This document shows, one piece after another, positions 22,052 through 32,755 of a DNA stretch of 64,000 bases (positions are counted from its first letter, which is position 1; each line of letters begins with the position of its first letter). The stretch comes from Pinus tabuliformis. Lineage: Eukaryota; Streptophyta; Pinopsida; Pinales; Pinaceae. The notes below the pieces were generated by a model, which did no database searches, was not told the origin of the DNA, and saw nothing but the letters and a program-made list of their open reading frames with translations. The position numbers and the translations under genes are program-made. The DNA lies in the NCBI GenBank assembly GCA_031772625.1, contig CM062810.1:450306014-450370013 (forward strand), written 5' to 3'.

Positions 22052-22671
22052 AAGGTGTTTTCTTTGTAATGTTGCACTAGTATAAACCAATATCTACATT
22101 CTATAATAATAATAATAATTATGAAATTATTTGTTAAGACCCTCATGCTCGGCACTAATGCATGGTCTCATAATTTTAGCGCTATAATGTTATATAATAT
22201 TAAAATAAGTATAAAATTAACATTATAAAATTTGAAAAAATAGTCATACATAACACTAATATATGATTTTTACAATTGTACAATTTTTAAAGCAAATTCT
22301 ATCATTAACTAGAACCTACACAATATGTAAACATATGTCATATATTTTGCATGAAAATTAATATATTGTTGCTAAAATGCTTGAATTTTATCATCATACA
22401 AAAAAATTATAAACCAAAATTATAAATTTAAAAAGGTAATTTGGCGTCCTACATTTCATTTCTCTTTGCCACATTCAAATTCATTGTGAAAGTACCTCAA
22501 ATTATCCTTCCAAGATAATATGTTGTTGTTTTTCCATGTTTACATTGTCACTAACACGTCATGAGAGAACATTATTTACTTGCACTCACTCATTACACTT
22601 TTCAATGGTTTTTCCACAAAAATTTATAAAACATTTTAAGTGATCTTCGTATAATGCATATGTTAGTGTGC

Positions 22672-22914
22672 CTTCTTCTTCTTCTTCTTCTCTTCTTCTT
22701 ATTTTCACCTTGTCTAGTGGATGAACTAATGATCTACCCATAATGGGATGCTATCACCAAGATTATGTGAAGCTCAATCGAGATTGGATGCCCCTTGGGA
22801 TGGTTTAATTCCCCCAAAAGTGGCTTTTATCATCAACCCCTCCCCATGAGGTTTGAACCTGAAACCCAATCGGGACTAAACGTCACTCAAACCAATTAGT
22901 TTACACCTCACGAG
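22672..22914 (-). mobile_element. tRNA-derived SINE, reverse orientation (SINE-A)
   Basis: Read on the reverse strand from 22914, the head is CTCGTGAGGTGTAAAC, followed by an A-box-like TGGTTTGAGTG (22884-22894) and a good B box GGTTCAAACCTC (22848-22859) about 35 bases later, the spacing of an RNA polymerase III promoter. The body runs to a simple GAA/AAG-rich tail (the + strand CTTCTTCTT run at 22672-22700). Flanking duplication is weak (TTAGTG on both sides), so the ends are approximate. The head resembles SINE-B at 23147 (GAGGTGTA-A shared). Confidence 0.65.
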
Positions 22915-23128
22915 TTTTTAGTGAAATTCTAAAACTATTGTAAAATGCACCATTTGTTTGGAATAAAAGATTTATACTATGTATAAGATAAATTATATCA
23001 ATGAAGATTGTATACAAGATATTTGGTGGAACCTATATGATGTATGTTTAAGATTTACGTAGTTAAATTTTCTTATTTATAATATTGATTTAAATTTGTA
23101 AAATTTTATTAGTTATATATTATAAGAT

Positions 23129-23146
23129 AACAATACATATTAAATA
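23129..23146 (+). repeat. SINE-B target site duplication (left)
   Basis: AACAATACATATTAAATA, repeated at 23390-23407. Confidence 0.93.
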
Positions 23147-23389
23147 AGTCCACGAGGTGTAGAATATATGGTGATGGGGTGTACTGCTAAGTCGCTCTGT
23201 AATGTGAAGGTCACCGGTATGAAACTCTCAGGGCAAAAACAGTCATTTTAAGGGTTGGTGTGGTCGAAGACGGGTGCGATACTCGGGTGATTTTGACAAC
23301 TTAGATGCCTCGAGCCACAGTTTCTCACACCACGGGTCAAACCTAATGTAATCTCTAATGAACTTAGACCACTTGACAAACAAAACAAA
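23147..23389 (+). mobile_element. tRNA-derived SINE with 18-bp target duplication (SINE-B)
   Basis: A 243-bp GC-richer block is bounded by an exact 16-18 bp direct repeat and ends with an A-rich tail (ACAAACAAAACAAAA). An A-box-like TGGTGATGGGG (23169-23179) and a B-box-like GGTATGAAACT (23216-23226; consensus GGTTCGANNCC) are 36 bases apart, as in tRNA-derived SINEs. It has no coding capacity, so it would depend on LINE enzymes such as those of LINE-1. The perfect duplication shows that this is one complete insertion. Confidence 0.85.
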
Positions 23390-23407
23390 AACAATACATA
23401 TTAAATA
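23390..23407 (+). repeat. SINE-B target site duplication (right)
   Basis: AACAATACATATTAAATA following the A-rich tail. Confidence 0.93.
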
Positions 23408-24808
23408 CCACACTTTTAAATTAAAAACAAAACAAAATAAAATAAAATCTTCGAATGAGTCAAATTTCTTGCATTAAGTTTAGATATTTTTTTCAATTAA
23501 ATTAGTAAAATGTATTTAATCATTTATGAAATTGAGATTTTAGTAGCCTACCATCATTATTACATTATTATATATTTCAAAATTTTAGTTTAATGACAAG
23601 TTTTATAGAAAATTATTTGACAATTGTATAAAACAATTATATATCTCAAAATTTTAGTTTAATGATAAGTTTTTTAGAAATTTATTTGACAACGGTATAA
23701 AGCAACTTAGTAGGTAGGTGTATGTTATATTAAATAGCTAGGTGTATGTTATATTAAAAATTATTTACAAAATTTATGATTAAAATTGGAAAATATGAAT
23801 TTTTTTAATTTACAAAAATTTATGTTTGAAATGAGAAATTAATATCATAAAAATTTAATAGTTGATTTATGTTGTATTAAAATTGGTATAAAATCTAGTA
23901 GCTAAGTTTATGTCCTATGTTCATATTTAAAATTGTTTAAGAATTGAACATGAATAATATAAACATCTTTAAAAAAAACTTGAATTACCTAAATCAACAA
24001 AAAATTAAAAAAAATTATTATTCTAAAACTAGAAAAAAAATGCATTAAACAAAATTTTTCGATAAAAATCACATAAAAAATTCTTATAAAATATTATATA
24101 TCGTAATTAGAATTAAAAAATACCTTTATAAAAATCCCAAAAAAAAAACTAAAAAAATCTCAAAAAAAAATGTACGAGTATGAATGATGTTGAGTTCAAG
24201 ATTCCATGGATAAAGTTTTCCGTGTCGGGTGACATGTCCATATATAGAGTTAATGAAATGCACATGCAAGTTGCTGAAATATAAAGTGGAGATGTTCGTA
24301 TACCTTAAAGATGGCATGCATTTGCCATTTTAAATGAGAAAAGAATTTTTTAACATATATATATTAAAGTGGTCAATGTAGTGGTTTGGTGAAAACAATA
24401 TTAGTGAAGTATATATATATTCTATGTATTGCTTGCGAGAGTCGGACCTATTTGCTCTCATGTTCTTTGGTGTGACATTTTTTTCTTTTGAGGGCATTGG
24501 AATCGTTCATCCTTTTTATCATTTGTAAAAATTACAACTTAATAAAAAACATCAAAATTTAATTTTCAATCATGATAATATGATATATCAATGTTTTTAT
24601 GAGATAGGAGGTAGGGTTTGCGACTTTTTTTAAATTTCTTTAAAGTGGAGATAAATACCATATTGTAAAAAAAAATGTCATATGTTCACTTTACCTTTTA
24701 GTATATGCAAAGGCCTTTGGAAGATGCATATTATTTATGCTTAACCTAAAATTATAAATAGATATAAATATGTAATTCAAATATTATTAAATGTAAAATT
24801 TAATTAAT
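23408..24808. other. No gene seen; extremely AT-rich
   Basis: No plausible protein in any frame. A short tandem duplication of about 69 bases (TCAAAATTTTAGTTTAATGA at 23576 and 23645) and a repeated GGTGTATGTTATATTAAA (about 23716 and 23739) are the only structures seen. Confidence 0.5.
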
Positions 24809-24820
24809 AACTATTAAAAT
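24809..24820 (+). repeat. SINE-C target site duplication (left)
   Basis: AACTATTAAAAT, repeated at 25041-25052. Confidence 0.8.
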
Positions 24821-25040
24821 TAAGTATAGGGGGTTTTCGCAGTGTAAATTAAGTGTACTTGAGTCAGAGGCAGTCTACGATGGGTGACCTCCCGGGAAGT
24901 GCTTGTTATTGGGTGCAAGTCCTGGAAGTGATGATTGACGCAATGTGATTTATTTCACTAGTTCCAATCCCACTTCTTCACCCCTGTGAGCATCATAGAT
25001 GAATGACTTAATGCAGTTGAATCCCAAAAAATGATATCTA
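24821..25040 (+). mobile_element. 5S rRNA-derived SINE-like element (SINE-C)
   Basis: A 220-bp block sits between two 12-bp direct repeats. Its head aligns to plant 5S rRNA over the internal promoter. The stretch AAGTGTACTTGAG...GAGG (about 24850-24870) follows 5S AAGCGTGCTTGGG...GAG with mainly C/T and G/A changes, and GATGGGTGACCTCCCGGGAA (from 24879) matches 5S exactly, including box C. After it come a body and a B-box-like AGTTCCAATCCC (24960-24971). Known 5S-headed SINEs (SINE3 type) are animal elements, while plants are known for 5S sequence inside Cassandra LTRs. Here there are no TG/CA ends and the duplication is 12 bp, not 5, so a SINE fits better. A solo Cassandra-like LTR is the alternative. 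Confidence 0.7.
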
Positions 25041-25052
25041 AACTATTAAAAT
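25041..25052 (+). repeat. SINE-C target site duplication (right)
   Basis: AACTATTAAAAT after the element. Confidence 0.8.
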
Positions 25053-25063
25053 GTAATATTTTT

Positions 25064-25268
25064 TTTTAGGGAGTTTAATTGGGAAGCTCGTGAAAATGTA
25101 AAGTAAATGTGAGTACCATGTTTAAACCTCTCAACTATCTAACATGTGGTTGCTTGTTGGGAGGGTGGACCCACCTAGGGGTTATAATGGAAGTAATCAG
25201 AATCAATTTTGTATTGTGAGTATGAGACCAATCCAATTACTAATTCCTCTACCATTAAAAATAAAATA
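25064..25268 (+). mobile_element. Second, diverged SINE-C copy
   Basis: Immediately downstream, a block shares the order of SINE-C landmarks: a GGGAGTTT head, GCTTGTTGGGAGGGTG, then TGGAAGTAATCAG, then CCAATCC and a CC...ACC stretch before an A-rich tail (ATTAAAAATAAAAT). The 5S box itself is strongly decayed here. No clear target duplication; the borders are approximate. Confidence 0.45.
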
Positions 25269-25545
25269 AGAATCGTGATGTGATTAACTATTGTTCTGGC
25301 CAAAATGGTTGCATATCAAAGATGCATGTTGACCTAGCAGTGGTGCCTACTCTGGCTTCACAGTCGATTGCTCGGGCTCCCTCTAAGGGTCCTCAGCCCT
25401 CCTACTCGGGTCTCGACCCCTCTAGCCCAGTTCTCGTCTTGTTCATTGGGAGGGAAGTTCTAATATCTCTGAATGGGCTCTGACTGCCTATGGTGGTCTT
25501 CACGGGGCTCGTTCCTGCTCCTCCCGAGTTGGGCTGGCCTCCTCA

Positions 25546-26898
25546 ATGGCGGAGCTTGCCCAGGTGGCGCATATGCTCTCATAAATTGCAGCCTTCAACA
25601 TTTTTGTTGCATCAGTTCCTAAGTTTAGTAAGCAGGGCGATTCAAAGTTTGTGAAGAGAGCAGAGGAGATTCCCAAGATAGAGATATGCGCCCCTCAGGC
25701 CCGCTCTCGTGCCCTGCAGCTTGCAGACAGGGGTCTTATTAGTTATTTTATGGGCCTGTGGCCGTCCCCTAGGACAGTTAAAGCCTGGATCAAGAAGAAC
25801 TGGAAGCCTCTTATTAAAGGAGAGGTAATCTCCTTCTTTTGTGGCAAAGGTTTTTATAATTTTTACTTTGAGAATAGGTTGGATAGAGATTTGGTGTTCA
25901 AGAGTGGACCATACTTTATGGGGGGGCAAGGGTTGTATCTAGATCGTTGGAATCCTAGCTTCAATTTGGAATGTGATGTTCCATCCTCGGTTCCTGTCTA
26001 GGTGAAGCTATCTTACCTCCCCATGAACTATTGGAATGAAGCGACTTTCAAGCTCACAGGGAACTCCCTGGGGAATTACATTGACTGTTCAGAGCCAAAA
26101 TAAAGCCTCTTCTCTTATGCTAGGTTCTATGTGGAGGTGGACTTAGAGAAAGGCATTCTTGCAGCTTTCAATATTTGCATGGATAGTTGGACGCATGTGT
26201 AGGAAGTAGACTATGACCAACTGCCTTTTAAATGCAAGTTGTGCCATGAGTATGGGCACTTTGCTAAATGTTGCCCAAAAAGCTTGGAAGTCTTGGAGAA
26301 GCAATCAGGGGATCCTAAAGACCATTGGCAGCAAGTTAAAAGAAGGAAGCATTTGCTCAATGAGGGTACCCCAAGCTCCATTCTGGTCACCAAGGATGTT
26401 GGCCCTACTCAACCCCTTCCCTCGGGCTCGCCAGTGGTGGGTGGTTCTGGTCTGGTGTTGGAGAATCATTTTGGTGTTTTGGGCTCTACTCCAGGAGCCA
26501 AAATTTCCATTCCCTCCCCCCTCCCTTCCTCCTCTCAGGAGGTCCTTTCCACCCTATCGGCCTCCCTGGCTCAGGCCCCGAAAAGCCATAAGGCAGTGAG
26601 CTCTAGCCCGGACACCACTAGTAGCTCAGAAGAATCCTCGGAAGAGGATGAGGATGATGATGGATTCCTTACATCAAAGGAAGTTCCATGGACATTTACA
26701 CCACAATTTTCTGCAAATGAAATACCAGAAAGTACAAGGACAAAGAAAATAGAAAGAAAATGTAAAAAAGAAGGAAGAAAAACAAACAAGGAAATAAGGA
26801 GGGAAAAAATTGAAAAAGACAAAGAGTTGGGAGTCCAACACACTATCCCTCATCAGCTAGCAGGAGCAGGGAACAAAGGAGGGGGGGGAAGGAAATAA
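25546..26898 (+). pseudogene. LINE-2 ORF1: DUF4283/zinc-knuckle protein, three or more stops
   Basis: A single frame extends from a possible ATG at 25546 (the frame is open upstream too, so the true start is unsure) to 26898. It has stops near 25582, 25999, 26101 and 26200. The DUF4283 domain is clear (DRGLISYFMGLWPSPRTVKA, GPYFMGGQGLYLDRWNPSFN, KLSYLPMNYWNEATFKLTGN). The zinc knuckle CKLCHEYGHFAKCC keeps CX2CX4HX4C. The tail is Ser/Pro-rich with an acidic SSEESSEEDEDDD run and a Lys/Arg-rich end (KKEGRKTNKEIRREKIEKDK). Its expected role was RNA binding in the LINE particle. It ends 43 bases before the ORF2 ATG. Confidence 0.85.
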
Positions 26899-26941
26899 TA
26901 TGGGCCCAGATAAGGTAGCGTGAAATATAAAAAAGTGATTA

Positions 26942-29900
26942 ATGAATATAATCTCCTGGAATTGTAGGGGGCTGGGATTGATAAAAATGATAATGGAAGC
27001 GAAATCCCTAATCCAGAAGGAAAGACCAGATATCACCCTACTACAGGAGACCAAGCTAGATGAGAAGACCCTTCACTCAATCCAAAACAAGATTTGGAGT
27101 TGCAACAACCTAGAAACAGTTAGTTTGAGAGGGGCATCAGGAGGACTTTGTACGATGTGGAACCCTACGAAATTGCAATTGGTAAGTTCTTTAAAAACTA
27201 CTCATTGGATTGCAACTTCTTTTAATATAATAGAGATGCATCAATCCTTCACAGTGATCAATGTCTACATGCCCACTCATTTCCGAGAAAAGAAAGAATG
27301 TTGGAAATCCCTGATGGAGCTAAAAGGTACAGAGTATGGTCAAAAGTGTATTCTAGGAGGATATTTCAATACAACAATGGGAAGCCATGAAAAAAGGGGT
27401 GGCTCCATTGTTCAAGATGCCCTCCAGGAGCATATGGAAGATCTCATATTAACTTTGAACCTCTTTGATGTCAAGCCCCAGAAATTTTTGTATACTTGGA
27501 CCAATAAAAGGGCAAGCGTGAGCCATATCACGACCTAGCTAGACCACTTTCTTGCCTCTAACAACCTCCTTATCCTAAATTTCTACCTTAAATCCTCTAT
27601 TTTTTCGTGGTTTGGTTCCAACAATTGGCCTATCAGTCTAATGATCTCCCAACCCCTAGATATGGGTCCTATCCCCTTTCGCTTTTCTCCCCTGTGGCTT
27701 GATGTCCCTGATTTCTTGGAGGTTGTTGCCCTCTCTTGGTCGGGGTGGATAAAGGGAATCCCAATAACTATTTGGGAGTCAAAGATTCACGACTGGAAGG
27801 CGGCATTAAAAACTGGATCAAGGGAAACAAATCTAGCAGACATGGCAACATCAAGGAGATGGAAGAAAACATAACTTCAATCTAGGGACACATGGAAACA
27901 ACCCTGGTAAGCGTATTAGACTTCCAAAAAGAAGCAGAGACCTTCAAGGCCCTCCACGCAAACCTTAGGAGGGAAGACAAGTACTGGAGATTGAAATCAA
28001 TAAATAATTGGTTGAAGGTTGGGGATAGGAACACAATCTTTTTTTCCATAAACAAGACAAGTCTAGGGAATCAAAATATAAAATAGCACAGATAAATTAT
28101 GGTGGGAAAACCATCAAGAATTTTAAAGAAATTAAGAGATCGATGGTAGAACTCTATGAAAAATTATATAAAAGGGACCCTACAAGGGATCTAGATAGTG
28201 AGGAATTCTTCCTGGAAAGTATCCTAGAGATGGTGTCGAAGGAAATGAATAAAACTCTGGTATCTCCTCCTTCAGTTGATGAAATCAGAGGGGTAATCTT
28301 CTCCTTCCCCCCTGATAAGGCTCCTGGCCTGGATGGATTCTCAGCTAGCTTCTATCAATTTTTCTGGGAGGTAATAAAGAAGGATCTTTGTAGAATGGTG
28401 GGTTACTCATTCAAGTGATTTTTCATGGGGGGCAGCATAAACACTTCCTTCCTGGATCTGATCCCTAAAGAATCAAACCCTTCTTCCTTCTCTAGATTCT
28501 ATCCAATATCCCTATGCAATGTCTCCTATAAAATTTTCTCGAAGTTGTTGGCCTTAAGGCTCAAACCTATTTTTCCTTCTTTGATCTCTGCTAACCATGG
28601 GGGGTTTGTCCTGGGCAGACAAATCTTTGACAATATTATCATAATCCAAGAGGTTGTTGATTTGAGCTGGCACAAGGGCGACGAAGGGATGATCATAAAG
28701 CTAGACATGGAAAACACTTTCAATAGAGTTAGGCATGGATTCCTAATAAAGGTCCTCAAGAAAATGGGGTTGGATGATATATTTATCAGATGGATCAGCC
28801 TGTGTATATCTTCCCCTTGGATTTCTCCATTAGTCAATGGTTAGGTGGCAGGCTTCTTCAAAGCTTCCAGGGGTCTACGTCAAGGTTTCCCCCTCTCCCC
28901 CTTTTTATACATCATTATGGTGGATGCCCTGAGTAGGAAACTAGAGCACGAAAGAGCTTCTCTCAATCTTCCAGGAATCAGGTACAAAGAAGGAATCAAA
29001 AGTATAAATCATGGATAATTCATAGACAACACAATTTTGATAGGAGAAGCCTCGGCTATAATTTCTCGACGCTTCAAAAGAAACTTAGATAAATTCCTCG
29101 GTTTTTCGGGGGGGTATTAATGACAGCAAGAGCCATATCTATAGTTGGAATATCTCCATCCAGAAAGAGAAGAAAATTGAAGAAATCTTTGGGTTCAAAG
29201 AAGTAAGAGATTAGAAAGACTTCAATTATTTAGGGGTACCTATGTTCCTAAGACGAGCTACTCCATATGCCTGGAAAAAAGTTCAAGATAAAATGAAAAC
29301 AAAAATAGTAAATTGGGGAGGGATATGGCTTAACCATGTGGGTAGAGAAACCCTGGTGAAGTATGTCCTATCGGCTATCCCTTTGTATCATTTTTCAGCC
29401 CTGCAAGCCCCCAAGTTTGTATTACACCAAATGGGGATGTATATAAGGAAATTTTTGTGGGAGGGAGGGAGAACAAAAACCAAAAAATACCATTTGGTAA
29501 ATTGGAAAATGGTCAGATCTCTGAAACAACATGGTGGATTGGGAATAAGGGACCCAGGGATAGAAAACATGGCAATGGGAGAAAATCTACATTGGACCAT
29601 GATCACAAAGCCGAATCAATGGTGGACTCAGGTGATTAGGGAAAAGTATTTAAATCAGAAAAACGACCAGGAGGGGAGAGAGGACACAGTTTTGGGCTCC
29701 CCCATCTAGAAATTGATTAATTCCTCCTTGGACATCATAAGAAAAAATATAAGAAAAGTCTCGGGGAATGGAGCCTCCATCAACATTTTCACGGACTCAA
29801 TTATGGGCCTCCATCCCTTGGGCTCAGATCTTTCCCTAGATGCTCTAAGAATCTTCATGAGGCAAGGAGGGGTGGAAAATTTCTTTTAAATCTCGGAATG

Positions 29901-31149
29901 GGATCAACAAGGAAGGTGGAATGGGTGGAAGATTGATAATATATCGGAGGCCCTACTCCCACAAAAAGAAAAACTTATTAATAAATTAAGAGGTTGTGCC
30001 CCCATAGCTCTCACAGTCGTAGATAAGTGGGGATGGAAAAATGCTAGCTACACTATTAAAGAAGGATATTCTCACCTGCTCTTTAAATCCTAGGTACCAC
30101 CTAAATCCTCCATCTGGAATAAAATCTAGAAACCAAATGCTATCCCAAAGGTAATTTTTTTTTATGTTGGTTGCTATCTCATAAAAAAATTAAGAGAACG
30201 TTCAAAAATGGGGTCATATTGGACCTTCCATATGCCCGCTTTGTGAAAATTTCAAAGAGTCCATTTCCCATCTTTTTCTCCATTGTTAGGTAGCTAAGGA
30301 AGTTTGGTTGGTGGTTCTAGGACTTCATGGTCGTCTAACCTCCCGCTTTTCTTCAGTTCTTGGTCCAAATGCTATTTGGTCTCCCTTCAATCCAAAAGCA
30401 TATTCAAATAAATCTAGTATGCTCTTCCCAAGTATATCTGCTAAAAATTTGGCTAGAAAGGAACGAAGAAATCTTCAAAAAGACCCACCCCTCTACCAGT
30501 TTTATAGCCATGAAAGCCCTCTGTCATGTACGGAATTACACAAATCAAAAATTGATCCCTCCCTAGATCAAATTGAATCTGTCTAGATTGTGCCATGGGT
30601 ATGTACCCCTAGTCCCCATCTTCTGACAAAAGACAACCCTCCTCGTGCTCCATGGATCATAAGGTTGTCTTTTGAGGGACTGGTGGAATGGATAAGATGT
30701 TCGAAACAATGGACTCTCCAATTTGATGGAGCATCAAAAGGTAATCCTCAAGTGGCAGGAGTTGGATGGATTCTCATTAATCCTAAAGGAAACATCGAAG
30801 ATAGATATGCTTTGGGCCTAGGAAGGAAGACAAACAATCAAGCTGAGGCTTATGGTTTATTCCTCAGACTTTCTCTGGCTCAAAAAAGGGCATCAGGAAG
30901 ATCCAAGTCTTAGGAGACTCAATGTTGATAATAAAACATATGAAATACAATTCATCAAAAAACAACATGAATCTAAACCAAATCATTAAGAGATCCCAAG
31001 GTATGATTCCTCTCTTTGATCTGGTGTCATTCTTTCACATCCTAAGAGGGAATAACCAGGAAGCAGATAAGCAAGAAAATTTGGCTTGTCGATTGAATGC
31101 AAAAAGAAGTATAGTGAATGAAATAGAGGAAACACTATACATTCCCTAA
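26942..31149 (+). pseudogene. LINE-2 ORF2: endonuclease, reverse transcriptase, RNase H, heavily broken
   Basis: It starts MNIISWNCRGLGLIK. The endonuclease frame runs to about 27870 with QETK kept, but the GGDFN motif is GGYFN (near 27360) and the final SDHWP is SNNWP, so it was catalytically lost. The reverse transcriptase is spread over changing frames: DKAPGLDGFSASFYQFFW (28315-28370), CNVSYKIFSKLLALRLKP, IIKLDMENTFNRVRHGF, GLRQGFPLSPFLYIIM and a decayed FIDNT in place of the catalytic F-x-DD (about 29020). RNase H follows at 30710-31149 (LQFDGASKGNPQVAGVGW, NNQAEAYGL, NNQEADKQENL). At least six frame changes or stops are present. Confidence 0.88.
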
Positions 31150-31332
31150 ACATGGTAAAGGTTTTCAAACATTGGACTGGGGAAGGCACTCTTGGTTGGA
31201 TCAAGAGGTTAGGAAATAAAAGAAACAAGGTTAATTTGGGGTTAGCACCTATATACCCCTTTCTCCCCCATCTCTCCCTTCATCCTCTTTGTTTTCCCCC
31301 CTCGCCCCTTCCTTCCCCTCCCCTCTTCTTCC

Positions 31333-32483
31333 ATGTCATTTCTCCTCCCTAGCCCTCGTCACCCTTCTTCATTTCAATCTGGGATGCCTCCTTTCGAACC
31401 GAACCATCCCCCGCTCCCTGATCCCTGTCTCATCGGCCTTAACTCGACCCGGCCCATCCTCACGCCTCATGGCATAGGTCGGCTTGACTTGCTCCCGAAG
31501 TGTGGCTTCTCCCATCATGTATGTCTTACACTTGGTACTGAGAGGTCTCACAACATAGAAATAGTTGCAGTGGTTGATGTTCCAACACAGGAGCAAGTAA
31601 GAAAATGGGAGAGGGTGAGAAGCATTTAATCCCTCTGATCTGAATTGCTCATATCATGCGTGGGAGGAAGGCATGGGTAAGGATGAAGGACGAAGCGAGA
31701 ATATGGGAAATAATGGTGGAGCATTGGGATCTCAACATCATGAGTACCAATTTCAAGTCCTACATCAGAGTTCGGACTTGCATCTTCTATAAATTGGGTA
31801 ACGATTTGATCTTTTGTCATTATTTTTGGTCAGTATCTGCTCAGGTGGTCTTTGTGAAGGCCCAACAGTCGGGGATGAGGTCACTAAGTAATTTCTATAG
31901 GATTCTTGTCACGGTGTTAGCCACAAGGGTGGTAACTGGTGTTGTGTGCAGTCGTGGGAGGAATTTGAGTGTTGATAAGGGAGAAATTTTCATTATGCAG
32001 CAAGATGGTGGCATTGGGTTGATTGCCTGGAACAATCCTAAGTGGGGGGTTCACGAAACCTTGGAGATTGGTCACTCTGGTAGCTCCCCAGTGGTGAAAA
32101 TGAGTGTGCAGAGCAACTCAGTGGAGGAGGGCTCATTGTCTAGTTCCTAGGGCCATTGTCGGCCTCAGACCGGGGGGGGGGGGGTCGAGGGAGGGTGGCA
32201 GAAACAAACATATATAAGTAATGGTTATGTGCAAGAGCATATGGAATTCAGGGAGGGTCTGGAAATTATGTAGAGGTGCAACCATAAACAATAAAAGGAG
32301 GCACTATAAATGTAGGAGTAGAAAATCAAGAAGAATGAGTGCATCTGACAACTGGAGGATGAGGTGGATGTGCTGAGACAACAAATTGAGAAACTGAAGC
32401 TCAAAATGGCAGAGAACATCTCGAGGATTGATGAAGAATATACTGGACTCGATCTTAATAGTCCAACGCCGATGGAGGAGTAA
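31333..32483 (+). pseudogene. LINE-2 third-ORF region with coiled-coil C-terminus
   Basis: After the RNase H stop comes a pyrimidine-rich stretch (31250-31400), then a Pro-rich frame (31333-31629). A second frame (31656-32483) reads through a 164-codon open part to 32150 and, after several stops and a G13 run, reaches a clear heptad-like segment (QLEDEVDVLRQQIEKLKLKM, 32349-32408) and the end DLNSPTPMEE with TAA at 32481. The same layout, a pyrimidine-rich start, a Cys near KNEC, then a coiled coil, is seen in LINE-3 at 41222-42139. I recognise no named domain. It is a decayed version of a third LINE ORF. Confidence 0.5.
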
Positions 32484-32755
32484 TATGTTTTCTCTCTTAG
32501 TTTAAAGATGATTTTTAATGGCAAACTTCACTTGTAAATATTTATTACATCAGTATTGTAGAATGTATAGCCATAGGCTACCAGTTATAGGAATGTTTTT
32601 TGGATTTTTGGGGAAAAATTCTTTGGGAAGGGATGGGGAACAATGAATTTTCAGAAGCCCTTATTAGACTAAAATTTTTGATGTAAAACCTCGATTTTGG
32701 ATGCAAATGGACGCGATTTATATATAAATATACTAATCTTTCTGGTAAAAAAAAA

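Larger units (their letters stand above)
21455..22670. other. No gene seen; AT-rich repeat with short internal repeats
   Basis: This continues the AT-rich element interrupted by LINE-1. Two 80-base copies lie at about 21688-21847 (shared GTCATATAACAAAAAA and TGCATAATAATTATATGAGC). A 15-bp inverted repeat is listed separately. No coding frame is credible. Confidence 0.5.
25272..32755 (+). mobile_element. LINE-2: decayed plant L1 retrotransposon
   Basis: A GC-richer 7.5-kb stretch carries ORF1, ORF2 and a third-ORF region in the same order as LINE-1, ending CTTTCTGGT plus A9 (32747-32755). Many stops and frameshifts and two endonuclease active-site losses mark it as old. ORF1 and ORF2 wording is nearer to LINE-3 than to LINE-1 (both share CHEYGHFA in the zinc knuckle). 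No target duplication was found and the 5' border is estimated from composition. Confidence 0.85.

Noticed and set aside
24879..24910. A functional 5S rRNA gene
   Set aside because: Only part of 5S is present, with insertions and changes upstream, and it sits inside a short element with direct repeats.
31152..31477. Short Pro/Ser-rich frames after LINE-2 RNase H as separate genes
   Set aside because: They are overlapping frames of a pyrimidine-rich tract; treated as part of the third-ORF region.
32172..32184. Run of 13 G in LINE-2
   Set aside because: Likely slippage or sequencing artefact inside a decayed ORF; not a functional signal.
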